DNA of 64,000 bases. Source: CAZLMG01 sp964560765. GTDB taxonomy: Bacteria > Bdellovibrionota_B > Oligoflexia > Oligoflexales > CAZLMG01. A program made the position numbers and the translations under genes. This document shows, piece after piece, positions 50,950-61,001 of the stretch (positions are counted from its first letter, which is position 1; the number at the start of each line of letters is the position of its first letter). The stretch spans positions 62,001-126,000 of the forward strand of contig CAZLMG010000002.1 of the NCBI GenBank assembly GCA_964560765.1, written 5' to 3'. A model generated the notes under the pieces. It saw only the letters and a list, made by a program, of their open reading frames with translations, was not told where the DNA came from and did no database searches.

Positions 50950-53196
50950 GTGCGGCGCTACGTCTGGCTGTGTCTCCTGAATCTGTTGTTGGCTTGCGCC
51001 CCTCTCCTCACCAACACCGGTCGCAACCTTGAATATGAATATGCGCTCATCCTGTCATGCCTGATCCTAATTGTTCTTCCCAGCATCAGCCTTTGGCAGC
51101 GCAGTGGCTACCTGACTGCAGCAAAATCGAAAGGGCATGCAGCTAGCGCCTTTGAAATGCTTTGGATTCTGATCCTTGGCCCGACCACACTCGCTGTCCC
51201 CGGTCTTGTTCTCTTTGCTACAGGGTACTGCCCATGCAGCGGCACCGGCTATAGCCTCTGGATTCTGCTACAAACCTATCCGGCTTGGCTCCTGGCGCAG
51301 GCCCTATCGCACGGAGTTATCCGCGGCCTTGTCCTTGGCAAGCCACGTATCAACTTAGCCATCGGATTTTACGGGCTGCTTACCGCAGCCTTCCTGCGCG
51401 TGGCTTGGGCTTTGTGGATGAATCCGCAAAAGCGCACGGTTGACCTATTTTTGGGATTCTTGCATGGACCGATCTATGACGAGTGGATTGGGCTTGATCA
51501 TGGCATCATCCTCGCCCGTGCCGCCCACAGCTTTCTAGCTCTGGCTCTGCTCGGATTGGCGTGGATGCACAGGCGTTTTATCCCAATTGCCGCCACCATT
51601 GTTGCCATCTGCATGTGGGGCGTACTAGCCCGTTACTCCGCCAACTATGCCTCTATATCTATCGGCAAGACTTCTCTTGATCAGCTTGTACCATTGACCC
51701 TCACACACCCCGACGTGACTCTTCACTTCACCGAGCGCTCGACGAGTATTGCCCCAGAAGTCTTTCGCCAAGCTAAGTTCCATGTGGCGGATTTGAGCCG
51801 AATTCTCAATCTGAGAGCGCCGCACGTATTCATTTATTTATATCCGGACGCATCGTCGAAAAAATTCTGGTTCGGCGGCGGTGCCACCGATGTGACTGAT
51901 GTCCGCACTCCGTCCGTACACATTACGGCATCGGCCGCCTGGCATCCCACATTGCGGCACGAGCTGGTGCATGCCCTCACCTCAGGTTTTGCTTATCATG
52001 GACTCGGATTTCACCCCAATATGGGCTTTACCGAAGGCTTGGCTGTGGCCCTCGCGCCCGATCGGCGCCCCCTGAGCTTAGATGACAGCGCAGCGTCGCT
52101 ATTCGGCTCAGACCGTTTCCCGAGCATATCCTCGCTCTTTAGCCCGCTTTTTTGGGGAGTCTCTGGATCCCGTGCTTACACGATCTCAGGATCGATTATC
52201 GGCTACATTTTGAGTCAACATGGTGTCGAGTCCTTGAAGCGTCTCTATGGTGGCGCCAGCTGGCAAGAAGCATTGGGCGAGGATCAGCGGACGACACTCA
52301 ACAACTGGAAGGCAAACGTACTCCGTAAATACGATAAGGATGCGAACGCATTGTATGCGGAGGCACTCTTTCGCAGCCCAGGCGTTCTGCATGACCACTG
52401 CCCGCATAGCAAAGCGGATTTGCGTCAATCTCGGGAATCATCTGTTTACGCTCGATTACGTCAGCCTCTTGGCTGGCAACCAAAGGAAGACTATTGGCCA
52501 TGGCGCCTTGAACTCGACCCACTTGATCGGGATGCTCTGCTTGCGAAATGGACACAGGAAATCCGGCAAGCAGCCACAGCAATTCCAATAGCTGCGGGAC
52601 GGCTCAAGGTTTGGAAACAAGCCGTTGCATCTGCAAAGCACTGGCCTCCAAAGAACCTCGAGGACGTCGAATTCGCACTTCTGGAGGCCGACTTAGCTCT
52701 GTATTCTGACGGGAGAGAGCAAAGCATCAAGCTTCTGCACGGCTTAAGAGACGAAATTGCGAAGAACTATGTTGGCAACGACTTGCAACGTCGGATTTAC
52801 GCACGCATCATGGTTGAAGAGCAGTTGGATGGCAGCCAGACTCTTGCTTGGCGCCGATACTTGGCCGGCTGGGAACGTAATTTGCCCGCAGGCGATCCCA
52901 GCTCCGAGCCGTGGATTCTTACCTACTTCCGCCTACGCCGGGCCCAGGAAAGCAATCTATCGCCAGCAACCATTTCGCATTTTCTTCGTACTCCTGTTCC
53001 ATCAGCACTTCCTCCGACGTTTTATGCAGAATGGTACGAACACTTGGGTCAGCAGCTACTCAACCATGAGCGCTTCAGCCAAGCGAATACGGCCTTTCAA
53101 CTGGGAGCGCGGCATGGAGGTCCAGCCACCCGCCCTCTGTTTGACGAATGGAGTCGCTACGTCGATTACGTGGCAACAATGAGCAAAACAAAGTAG
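50950..53196 (+). CDS. Polytopic membrane protein with HExxH metallopeptidase-like domain
   Basis: A 748-residue protein. The first 230 residues hold about seven hydrophobic segments. From about residue 250 begins a large soluble part with a gluzincin-like motif LRHELVHALTSGF (HELVH near residue 340) and, 26 residues on, GFTEGLAVALAP whose Glu may be the third zinc ligand. The rest (residues 450-745) is helical and repeat-like. By family knowledge this suggests a membrane-anchored zinc peptidase of M1/M48-like design, but no known family was recognised. The start is a GTG. It is one of the largest genes here. Confidence 0.75.
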   Translation: MRRYVWLCLLNLLLACAPLLTNTGRNLEYEYALILSCLILIVLPSISLWQRSGYLTAAKSKGHAASAFEMLWILILGPTTLAVPGLVLFATGYCPCSGTGYSLWILLQTYPAWLLAQALSHGVIRGLVLGKPRINLAIGFYGLLTAAFLRVAWALWMNPQKRTVDLFLGFLHGPIYDEWIGLDHGIILARAAHSFLALALLGLAWMHRRFIPIAATIVAICMWGVLARYSANYASISIGKTSLDQLVPLTLTHPDVTLHFTERSTSIAPEVFRQAKFHVADLSRILNLRAPHVFIYLYPDASSKKFWFGGGATDVTDVRTPSVHITASAAWHPTLRHELVHALTSGFAYHGLGFHPNMGFTEGLAVALAPDRRPLSLDDSAASLFGSDRFPSISSLFSPLFWGVSGSRAYTISGSIIGYILSQHGVESLKRLYGGASWQEALGEDQRTTLNNWKANVLRKYDKDANALYAEALFRSPGVLHDHCPHSKADLRQSRESSVYARLRQPLGWQPKEDYWPWRLELDPLDRDALLAKWTQEIRQAATAIPIAAGRLKVWKQAVASAKHWPPKNLEDVEFALLEADLALYSDGREQSIKLLHGLRDEIAKNYVGNDLQRRIYARIMVEEQLDGSQTLAWRRYLAGWERNLPAGDPSSEPWILTYFRLRRAQESNLSPATISHFLRTPVPSALPPTFYAEWYEHLGQQLLNHERFSQANTAFQLGARHGGPATRPLFDEWSRYVDYVATMSKTK

Positions 53197-53212
53197 AGCA
53201 GCCCACACGACG

Positions 53213-54106
53213 TTAGCGCAACACAACAAGATCACAATAATCGTTGGCGCGAATTCGTCGTCGATAGTTCCAGATCTCTTGAATATCTAATGCCTCTGCC
53301 TGCGCTTGACGTAAGTCGTAGAACTTTCGATAGTGCCGGGTCAAAAGCTCACAAAAAGTTTCGAGACCCCCAGCTGCCGCCAGTCCTTCCGGCCAAAACT
53401 CGACGCACATGGGCACTCCATGTTCCATCAAGACTTGCGCTCCCGCCAAAACCGAGCCTTCATGCCCCTGTGTATCAATCCACAAAAAGGAAACATCGCC
53501 AGGCGTCAACTGGCTATGTTGGAGGAATGCATCCAGAGATGTCGCCTCGACCTGCATGAGATCGCATCCGTTATTCGCTTCCGAGATGGCGGATGACACG
53601 ACGCGATGATCTCCCGGATTCTCCGCAGAAATCCGCATGCTAATGCGAGTCGGCTTATCCGTCACCGCCTGCGGCAGAACCGTAACTTGAGCCCCCAAAT
53701 CGTTAAGCAAAACATTCATTTGCAAGAGACGCAAATTGCTCGGCTCTGGCTCGAAACAATAGGCACGCGACACGCGCCCCGTGCGCAGTGCATACAGCGT
53801 CGAAGTCCCTATATTGGCACCAACGTCCAGGAAAATCCCGCCCATGCGGCAGCCCGCCTGGGCTGCAATTTCCAAGGCCCGTCGCACGTCCTGGGCTTGA
53901 AATCCATTCTCGGCAAGAGCATAGGGAGTAACGACCGTTTCGCCCGTTCGCAATAGCGTGATTCCATCTGCTGTCTGCAACCCAAGATAGCGAATATTTG
54001 GGTTATAGAGCCGCAGCATTTTATCTAAAATGCGTGCCAGCAAGACGCGACGATAGGTGCGTTGCGTTAACAAATCTTGAAACCGTCGAACGATCTTTAG
54101 AAGCAT
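53213..54106 (-). CDS. FkbM-family methyltransferase
   Basis: A 297-residue protein with the FkbM fold: FLDVGANIGTSTLYA is the SAM site, CFEPEPSNLRLL follows strand 2, and LWIDTQGHEGSVLAGA is the late family motif. FkbM enzymes O-methylate sugars or polyketides. It starts directly after the stop of the flippase gene (TGA-ATG), so the pair is coupled, which suggests methylation of a sugar in an exported polysaccharide. Confidence 0.9.
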   Translation of the reverse strand: MLLKIVRRFQDLLTQRTYRRVLLARILDKMLRLYNPNIRYLGLQTADGITLLRTGETVVTPYALAENGFQAQDVRRALEIAAQAGCRMGGIFLDVGANIGTSTLYALRTGRVSRAYCFEPEPSNLRLLQMNVLLNDLGAQVTVLPQAVTDKPTRISMRISAENPGDHRVVSSAISEANNGCDLMQVEATSLDAFLQHSQLTPGDVSFLWIDTQGHEGSVLAGAQVLMEHGVPMCVEFWPEGLAAAGGLETFCELLTRHYRKFYDLRQAQAEALDIQEIWNYRRRIRANDYCDLVVLR

Positions 54107-55300
54107 TCAATCACCACAAATCAGGCGAGTCATTGCCCACGCAGTCACCATACCCAAGAACGCTGCCAGCATCCATCCCCATGCGGCATATCCAAAGGGA
54201 ATAAAGGCAGGTACTTGCGAAATGTAGCCCCACAGACAAGCCAACCCTAATGCCGGGCTAGCGATGGCAGCCCAACGGCGGGCTAGACCTTGAGCCGTTA
54301 CCACAATGATAATGGAGGCCCCTCCAAAGACAACTGCAGCCAAGAACGGCCAAAAAAAATGCATAAGTTGCCCATGGTCCAACTTGGAAAACAGCCAGGC
54401 ATGGACCATTGGAACTGACAATGCTCCACCATAAGTAGCGGCCCCGATGAGGACCAACAGACCCAATTGCAGACCGCCATGACCGGCACTCTGCTCGTGC
54501 GCAAAATGCACTTGGGCATAGACCTGCATTAAAATACTTACGGGGACTGTCAGCACCAAGGCCATCGTTAACTCGGACAAATTCTCGTCACCAGCATAGC
54601 CAATGCAAAAATGATAGAAGGATGCCCAAAGACACCAGTTCAATAACCGCGCGACAATCAAGTCCCATGATTCCCGCACAAGTTGGCCCGTGTAATGAGT
54701 GGCGTCGCCGGGGGAGTTTCGCACCAGGCGCCCCCGCATCCACCATGCCGTCCACGCAAAAATCACAGGAAAGACTGCAAATATCGCCGCAAACTGGCCA
54801 GCGCTCAAAGCCTCGGGGCGCCAGACAAGCAACAGAACCGCGACTAGCAGCATGGCCATCGCCCGCGCCAAACGCAATCCCGCAGCCAAGATGGGCTTGC
54901 GTTGCCGGTAACCGTCGGCCTCGCACGTTAGGAGCAGGGCCGCTGGAAAAAGGCATAGTCCAAAAGCCACCGTCCCCCAAAACACCTCAATCGATACGCG
55001 AGTGAGCCATGAATTGGTCAGCAGCAAGGCAAAGCCAACGGCGGCACCCCATAATCGTAGGCGCAAGACGGCTCGTCCGACAGCTTGATCGCCATCTCGT
55101 TGCCGTTTGATCAGCTCCTCTTGGATGCCGAGCTCGACGAGCAACATATAGGATGCAAGATATCCCAGGATGACGGTGACTTGCGAAAACAGCTGCTTGC
55201 TCAATACCTGCTCGAGAATGATCGTGCCCACATACTGCGCACCTCCGGCAACAATGGCCAAACCAAAAGTAATTGCGGCAAGAGCTACAGACGGTTGCAT
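54107..55300 (-). CDS. Polysaccharide flippase-like membrane protein
   Basis: A 397-residue integral membrane protein with about 12 hydrophobic segments, resembling Wzx/MATE-like oligosaccharide flippases. It starts MQPSVALAAITFGLAIVAGG and keeps charged residues in the first cytoplasmic loop (QEELIKRQRDGDQAVGR) that recall the family. Its function is likely moving a lipid-linked glycan across the inner membrane. Its stop directly precedes the FkbM gene start. Family placement is by topology and neighbourhood and so is moderate. Confidence 0.75.
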   Translation of the reverse strand: MQPSVALAAITFGLAIVAGGAQYVGTIILEQVLSKQLFSQVTVILGYLASYMLLVELGIQEELIKRQRDGDQAVGRAVLRLRLWGAAVGFALLLTNSWLTRVSIEVFWGTVAFGLCLFPAALLLTCEADGYRQRKPILAAGLRLARAMAMLLVAVLLLVWRPEALSAGQFAAIFAVFPVIFAWTAWWMRGRLVRNSPGDATHYTGQLVRESWDLIVARLLNWCLWASFYHFCIGYAGDENLSELTMALVLTVPVSILMQVYAQVHFAHEQSAGHGGLQLGLLVLIGAATYGGALSVPMVHAWLFSKLDHGQLMHFFWPFLAAVVFGGASIIIVVTAQGLARRWAAIASPALGLACLWGYISQVPAFIPFGYAAWGWMLAAFLGMVTAWAMTRLICGD

Positions 55301-55429
55301 GGGTCCCCTGATTCAAACAGTCCGTCTAACATAGCGGAAAGGTGCAACAAACACTACCCGGACCCATGTAGCAATGGTACGCTCGGTCGATATTCAGCCG
55401 TTCCTTATTTTTGAGTAAAGTGTATTGCT

Positions 55430-56608
55430 GTGTCGATAATCGTTGTTTGGCAAAGTCTTGTCGTCGCTACCTACCGAACTTTTTTTTATCACTTATCGCG
55501 CCATGCTCGCGTGAGCCTCATCGCTCCTCATCGTTTTCAGGAGCTTGGCACCCAATTCATCGATTGCGCACCCTTTCGCCCTACTGAGTCCGACGAACAG
55601 TTGGAATCGACGCCTCTTCATGCCTGGGTAGGCCACATTCAAGCGGTAGTATTTCCCCGCTTACGGCGGACCCTCAAGTTCATATGCTCGCGCCCTGGCG
55701 CCCGGCGACCTGTGTTACTTTGCCTGGCAGAACCGTACTCGATTACGGCATTTGTAGCCTATTGGCAGTTTCGCGTGGCCTGCCGAAACGGCGCCTTCCT
55801 GTGCTATTCTTTGCAAAATATTCCCAGACATCACCGACCAGTTACGGCGTTCATAGAACGATTCTTGTTTCGGCGCTCGGCAGCGATCTTGAGCCTTGGT
55901 CAGGAGCAAACCGACCTACTTCGACGCAGCGGCTACAGGGGGCCGGTCTTGGACTTTCCGCTATGGTTTGATAGCAGCTCTTTTTTTCCAGACTCCACCG
56001 CAGCGGCTGCTTTTCGTGCCGAGTTTCAACTGCAACCAGAAAATGTTGCACCGCTGATCGGGTATGTCGGCGCCATTACCGAAGCCAAGGGCGTTATGGA
56101 CCTTCTACAAAGCTTTGTCGATGCCACCCCCGCAATGCCGCCTGGAACCACCCTGGTCTTTGTCGGCAAGGAAAGCGATAACTTACTCAGCCGGCGCCTA
56201 AACAATCTTTCGGATTCCATTCGGCCTCGCGTCAGATTCTTGGGGCCTTTACCACACGCCGCTTTGCGGGGATACTTCAACGCCCTCGACGCTCTTGTGG
56301 TTCCCAGTCGCACCCTGCCGCATTGGAAGGAGCAGTTTGGCCGTGTCATCATTGAAGCTCAAGCCTGCGGCACAACTGTGATAGGGTCCAACTCCGGCGC
56401 CATTCCTCATGTCATTGGCAATCCTGCGTTTATCTATCCTGAAGGTGACATCAACGCCCTGGGACGACTGCTAGTGCAGGTTCCTGCGAATCGTTTGTCA
56501 GAGCCACAGAGATCGGCGCAGGCTAAAACCGCATACGATCGATTTTCTGACGTATCGCTCTCCCGTACATTCATCAGTCAACTGCAAGAATTGTTTGCGA
56601 GTTCGTGA
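55430..56608 (+). CDS. Glycosyltransferase family 4 (GT-B fold)
   Basis: A 392-residue transferase that adds a sugar to an acceptor, probably in surface glycan assembly. The GT-B C-terminal half is clear: IGYVGAITEAKGVMDLL, LVFVGKESDNL, FLGPLPHAALRGYFN and the nucleotide-sugar motif EQFGRVIIEAQACGT with the two glutamates typical of GT4. No signal or membrane segments. It starts at GTG and its stop overlaps the dehydrogenase ATG by one base (TGATG), so the genes are coupled. Donor sugar unknown. Confidence 0.9.
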   Translation: MSIIVVWQSLVVATYRTFFYHLSRHARVSLIAPHRFQELGTQFIDCAPFRPTESDEQLESTPLHAWVGHIQAVVFPRLRRTLKFICSRPGARRPVLLCLAEPYSITAFVAYWQFRVACRNGAFLCYSLQNIPRHHRPVTAFIERFLFRRSAAILSLGQEQTDLLRRSGYRGPVLDFPLWFDSSSFFPDSTAAAAFRAEFQLQPENVAPLIGYVGAITEAKGVMDLLQSFVDATPAMPPGTTLVFVGKESDNLLSRRLNNLSDSIRPRVRFLGPLPHAALRGYFNALDALVVPSRTLPHWKEQFGRVIIEAQACGTTVIGSNSGAIPHVIGNPAFIYPEGDINALGRLLVQVPANRLSEPQRSAQAKTAYDRFSDVSLSRTFISQLQELFASS

Positions 56609-57909
56609 TGCAAGCCTCAAACGTTCGAAAATTGGCCTTGGCAGCGCTGCTCACCCTGCGCCAGCATCCCGTGCGAGTACTGGCGATGACTTTCGTGCTG
56701 GCCACCACGGCGCTGAGTTGGCGCGCCTGGCAAGGACATGCGCGCGTGGATTTAGTGACGTTCTTGCCGGGGGTGTCCTTTGAATTTCCTGTCATGTTTT
56801 TGTCACGTCCCATGGATATGCGGTCTTTTGTCGTCGAAAAACGCGGCGTCGTCAAATGGATCGATGAAGAGCAGAAAGCGATTGGCGGAGTCTTTCTCGA
56901 TTTAAGCGCAAAGGTTTCCAGTGAAGGGCCAGAAGATGGCCTACTGTCCATTGCCTTTCCGCCGAAACCGGCGACACACAGCTACCTATATGCATTTTAC
57001 ACCTTGGCAGATCCTCCCCGTTCACGCATTGTGCGCTACCCGATTCCGGACGAAGGGCCGGTCAATATAGAGCAAGAAACGCTACTTTTTGAAATTGAAA
57101 AGCCCGGAGCCGGTCACAACGGCGGCTTATTGCAATTTGGCCCCGATGGCTATTTATACATTTCCATCGGCGATGGCCTGACCCGCATTCTCAAGCCACG
57201 AGCCGAGTACGAAAGCGTCTTACAGTCTCGTCAAAATTTTCTGGGAAAGTTGCTGCGCATTGACCCAACTCTGCAAGACGGCGATCGCATTTATAGCATC
57301 CCAGCTGATAATCCATTCCGCAACGCGAACGACGATTCCCGCTCAGAAATTTACGCATATGGTTTACGCAATCCCTGGCGCTTTACCTTTACTGCCAATC
57401 AGGAACTCATTCTGGCGGACGTGGGTGCCGGCAAGAAAGAGGAAGTGAATCGCGTGCTACCCGGCAGAAATTATGGTTGGCCGATCATGGAGGGCGAAGT
57501 TTGCCATCTCGCCTCGGACAAAGGACGATGCGATCGAAGTCACAAGGAGCTGCCACTCGGCAGCTTCTCACATCGCGATGTTATGACTGCAATCACGGGC
57601 GCCATACCCTATGTGGGTTCGCAAATACCCTGGCTCAGGGGCAAGTTGGTCATCTCTAGTTTTGAGCACGGAATATTTGCCATGGACTACCCCACAGATG
57701 CGCTCATCACCAAACCTGAAGTCTTGTTTTCTGTCCGCTCTTGGAGCCACCGCACCGAAGCTAAGGGACTGCGAATCTCGTCCATCCACACAGGACACGA
57801 CCAAGAAATTTATCTCGTCAACTATGACGGCGCCCTTCTGCGCATGGTGAAACGGTCCTATCACCAACAATGGCGAGACTTCTTCATGACGATGTTCAAT
57901 TTTCAATAG
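56608..57909 (+). CDS. PQQ-dependent glucose/sorbosone dehydrogenase-like protein
   Basis: A 433-residue protein with an N-terminal membrane segment (VLAMTFVLATTALSW) and a six-bladed propeller of the soluble quinoprotein glucose dehydrogenase type. Blocks are GAGHNGGLLQFGPDGYLY, SIGDG, ADNPFRNAN, YGLRNPWRFTF and NYGWPIMEG. The His in AGHNGG is the presumed catalytic base in this family. The N-terminal segment would anchor the enzyme at the periplasmic face. No PQQ-synthesis gene is visible here. The cytochrome c gene follows, a natural electron acceptor. Confidence 0.9.
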   Translation: MQASNVRKLALAALLTLRQHPVRVLAMTFVLATTALSWRAWQGHARVDLVTFLPGVSFEFPVMFLSRPMDMRSFVVEKRGVVKWIDEEQKAIGGVFLDLSAKVSSEGPEDGLLSIAFPPKPATHSYLYAFYTLADPPRSRIVRYPIPDEGPVNIEQETLLFEIEKPGAGHNGGLLQFGPDGYLYISIGDGLTRILKPRAEYESVLQSRQNFLGKLLRIDPTLQDGDRIYSIPADNPFRNANDDSRSEIYAYGLRNPWRFTFTANQELILADVGAGKKEEVNRVLPGRNYGWPIMEGEVCHLASDKGRCDRSHKELPLGSFSHRDVMTAITGAIPYVGSQIPWLRGKLVISSFEHGIFAMDYPTDALITKPEVLFSVRSWSHRTEAKGLRISSIHTGHDQEIYLVNYDGALLRMVKRSYHQQWRDFFMTMFNFQ

Positions 57910-57919
57910 AGACGAACGG

Positions 57920-58297
57920 ATGCACATGTTCGACAAGCTCCTCACTTTCGCCGTTGCCATCGCCCTCTTTTTGCTAGGTGGTGGTGTCTACAACCGCTAT
58001 TTCTATCACGACTCACCGCATCGCCTTGGAGGGGCATCCTCCCATGTCGCTGGGGCACAAAAGTATCGCGATTACAGCTGTCACACCTGTCATGGCGATG
58101 ATGGACGATCTCCTGGCTCGCCCGCGTACCCCGCGGTGAGCGGTCAATCCGCTCAGTACACGGCAGCCCAAATCAAAGACATCCGTGATGGTCGACGCCG
58201 GAATGGCTTAAGCGGCTCGATGATGCTGCAGATATTACGCGTTTCAGATGAAGATGCGGATCAAATTGCCATGTATCTGAGCAGCCTACCCCGGTAA
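57920..58297 (+). CDS. Membrane-anchored class I cytochrome c
   Basis: A 125-residue protein with one N-terminal membrane helix and a haem c motif CHTCH near residue 55 (SCHTCHGDDG). The axial Met lies in SGSMML, about 45 residues later. It follows the PQQ-type dehydrogenase by ten bases, so it probably accepts electrons from it. Its end overlaps the convergent nadK gene by 12 bases. Confidence 0.92.
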   Translation: MHMFDKLLTFAVAIALFLLGGGVYNRYFYHDSPHRLGGASSHVAGAQKYRDYSCHTCHGDDGRSPGSPAYPAVSGQSAQYTAAQIKDIRDGRRRNGLSGSMMLQILRVSDEDADQIAMYLSSLPR

Positions 58298-59221
58298 ACA
58301 GCCGTCATGACCGCGAAAGACGAGATGAATGTCCGCTCCCCAGTCCAAGGTGAGACGATCGCCAAATCCCAGTTTTTGCACGCCGTGCGGACCGTCAACG
58401 GCCAACATAGCTTGCTGGCTTCGACACTCGACAAGTAGTTGTTTCTGATCCGGATCAAAAACCGCGTGGCGTAGAGATAAGGGTGGCTGCTTAGCGCCCT
58501 GATATAACTCCCTGACCATAAACTGCAACTGCCTGGTTTCTGGCGGCAACACTGTGCCGCCGGCTGCGTGAATCGCCGCCGTACTACCTATTGCCGTCGC
58601 AAACCAAATGCCGCTGGACTTATGAAACTCGCGCTTGCCATCGAACTGAATATTGTAGCGGGTCGTCGCTGCAGGACTGATATTTGCGAACAAACAATCA
58701 TTCAGCGCCGGCGGCATGATCACCGTCGCCTGCGTCTCCAGGCAATACACCTTGGCACACAGTCGAGGGATCTTGTGGAATACCAGCGATTGTTGCCGAA
58801 GTTGTGTCGCCAAAGCCTCAGCATCTTCGCCATCAAAGGCGCACAAGTGCCCCACACTCGACGGCGACGACCGCACACCAACCATTCGACCGCCCATCGG
58901 CAATCGATGACTTGCCAAGAGCAGCGTGCCATCGCCCCCAACCGTAACGACCACATCGAAGCTGCCTGCATCCGGCCAAGGATCATCACGATGCATGACG
59001 GTAAATGGAATGCTCGCGCCCTGGAAAGCAGACTTCACGGCGTTGAGCGAGGCATAGTGCTCTTCATGGGCTTGTTGCAGACGACGTAGCTGCTCACGGG
59101 GAACATGGCCAGCGTGAACGTGCGCCTCAACGCGGTGGCCATGTAACTCAAAATTGCTGGTCTTGCTGACCAGCAACACCCGAGGTGGTAACTTGGCGGC
59201 TAGGCTAGCCTCCTGCGGCAT
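58286..59221 (-). CDS. nadK: NAD kinase
   Basis: Phosphorylates NAD to NADP. The diphosphate-type motif VVTVGGDGTLLLAS (GGDG) is near residue 92, and NDCLFAN stands at the place of the conserved NE/D motif. Its length of 311 is usual. ATG 59221 has AAGG six bases upstream; an ATG 20 codons earlier is less likely. It overlaps the PpiD-like gene by 17 bases. It diverges from the general family at the C-terminus, which is Gln/Arg-rich. Confidence 0.9.
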   Translation of the reverse strand: MPQEASLAAKLPPRVLLVSKTSNFELHGHRVEAHVHAGHVPREQLRRLQQAHEEHYASLNAVKSAFQGASIPFTVMHRDDPWPDAGSFDVVVTVGGDGTLLLASHRLPMGGRMVGVRSSPSSVGHLCAFDGEDAEALATQLRQQSLVFHKIPRLCAKVYCLETQATVIMPPALNDCLFANISPAATTRYNIQFDGKREFHKSSGIWFATAIGSTAAIHAAGGTVLPPETRQLQFMVRELYQGAKQPPLSLRHAVFDPDQKQLLVECRSQQAMLAVDGPHGVQKLGFGDRLTLDWGADIHLVFRGHDGCLPG

Positions 59222-60791
59222 CGTTGCCTTCTTGATCCGCTTGTTGCTGCAGGGTGTATTCCGGATTGATCCAAATCTCACCCTTCTTTTCCATGTTGTC
59301 TTTGGCGCGTGCGCGGAACGCCCCCACCAAAGCCTGGGCTTCTGTGTTCCGCTGCGTCTCTTGCAAGCCTTCTAGCTTCTCTGCGCCTACAGCTGCCATT
59401 TCTGGCTCCGTGCGCTTGACGAGGCGAAACACGAGTTTAAACTTGCCTGAACTCACAATATCCGAGATGCGGTTGTCGGGTGAAAGGCCTAATACGGCAG
59501 CTTTGGCCTCATCGGAGACGCCCACTTTTGGAATGCTACGGGCGTTTGCCGGAAACTCGCCGGTCGTTTCCCAAGTCATGTTCCATGCCTTCAGATCTGC
59601 ATCTATGGAATTCCCAGCGCGCAATGCGGCCACAATGGCCTGCGCACGCTCGGCGGTGACTTTGGGGCGGCGGTCCTGACTCAGAAGCTTGCGTGCGATC
59701 TCATTAGTCGCCTCGTCCACGGACCTGTTCACTTCGGCCCGCTTGTCCTCCACCTTGATGATATGGAAGCCAAAGGGAGACTCGACAACTCCACTGATTT
59801 CGCCCTTGTTCAAGGCAAAGGCAGCATCGCTAAACTCCTTCACCATCGTTTCCCGGCGAAACCAGCCAAGATCGCCACCTTTGGTCTTGCCTGCTGGTTC
59901 GTCGGTATTCGCACCCGCAATCGTTGCGAATTCAGCATTCTTGGCCTTCATTTGGCCCAGCATCTCCTCGGCTCGACGCATAGCGTCTTCTTTTTTGCGC
60001 GTCGCGCCAGCTCCAGCTGCGTTGCGAGCTCCCTCGTACGAGATCAACACATGCCGCGCCTTCACTTCAGCCGGCTTTTCAAACTCAGACTTGTTGCTGT
60101 TGAAGTATTCTTCAACTTTCTTCTTGCCGTCAGCGGCCAAGAACTGGTCCACGTCTGCTTGCGAAATATTGACTTCCACGCTGTCCGGATTGAACTTCAA
60201 GAACTGCGCTTCAATCTTGGTTTCAGCTAACCGATAATCAAGCAGCGCCGACTGGCTCGAAACATGGATCGTATCGGAAACCAACTTTTCAAATTTGCGC
60301 AACGTCAGGTCTCGCCGCACGAACTCCATGTAATCGCGCTCTGTGAATCGATTCGCCTTCAGGAATTCGCGAAATTTCTCCTGAGAAAACTTGCCGTTAT
60401 CGTCTTTGAATCGCTCGGAGTCAGCCAGGATGACCTGATCCACCTCCGCATCGCTGGCACGGACGCCTCCGCGTACGGCAGCAGCATAGGCGGCCCGCTG
60501 ATTCACTAAAAAGTCCAAAACCAGCTTGGCAATCTGCGCCTGGTCCATGTTGCCGCCACCAAACGCTTGCGCGTAATAGTCAAACATGCGGCGGAACTCC
60601 CATCCTGAAACACGCTCACCAGCCACCTTAGCAGCCGCACCCGATGGTCCCATTTGCTCCTGATTCGGCGAGCAAACGCCAAAAAAGGTCATAGCTCCAA
60701 GGGAAACAATCAGAACGGCATAACTGCCGGACGAGCGTAACAACTTTGTGCGATCTACGTTATCTAGAGACTTGTTCTTCCAACGAAACAT
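59205..60791 (-). CDS. PpiD/SurA-like periplasmic folding factor with parvulin domain
   Basis: A 528-residue protein with one N-terminal membrane segment (SYAVLIVSLGAMTFFGV) and a long SurA_N-type helical region. The parvulin peptidyl-prolyl isomerase domain lies near residues 240-350 (EVKARHVLIS, GGDLGWFRRETMVKEF, GVVESPFGFHIIKVED). This is the domain order of PpiD, which helps new proteins leave the Sec channel. A C-terminal helical tail completes it. The gene diverges from mreB, and the nadK start lies within its 3' end. Confidence 0.9.
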   Translation of the reverse strand: MFRWKNKSLDNVDRTKLLRSSGSYAVLIVSLGAMTFFGVCSPNQEQMGPSGAAAKVAGERVSGWEFRRMFDYYAQAFGGGNMDQAQIAKLVLDFLVNQRAAYAAAVRGGVRASDAEVDQVILADSERFKDDNGKFSQEKFREFLKANRFTERDYMEFVRRDLTLRKFEKLVSDTIHVSSQSALLDYRLAETKIEAQFLKFNPDSVEVNISQADVDQFLAADGKKKVEEYFNSNKSEFEKPAEVKARHVLISYEGARNAAGAGATRKKEDAMRRAEEMLGQMKAKNAEFATIAGANTDEPAGKTKGGDLGWFRRETMVKEFSDAAFALNKGEISGVVESPFGFHIIKVEDKRAEVNRSVDEATNEIARKLLSQDRRPKVTAERAQAIVAALRAGNSIDADLKAWNMTWETTGEFPANARSIPKVGVSDEAKAAVLGLSPDNRISDIVSSGKFKLVFRLVKRTEPEMAAVGAEKLEGLQETQRNTEAQALVGAFRARAKDNMEKKGEIWINPEYTLQQQADQEGNDAAGG

Positions 60792-61001
60792 GGAACTTCC
60801 TTATTCTTCTTGGGTCGAACCGGAAAACTCACGGGAATGAAAGCAAAGTCTAGCAGAAATTGGCTGTACGTGGTAAGGGAGTTTTTATACCGTAGTTTTA
60901 GACAACGGTGCGCAGCCTGCGCGCTGGGACAATTTTGGCCCCGGGAAGGCTGCGGGCCCAAACGCGTATCTAAGACCGCCGCTTGATGGAGGAGTTCGAA
61001 T

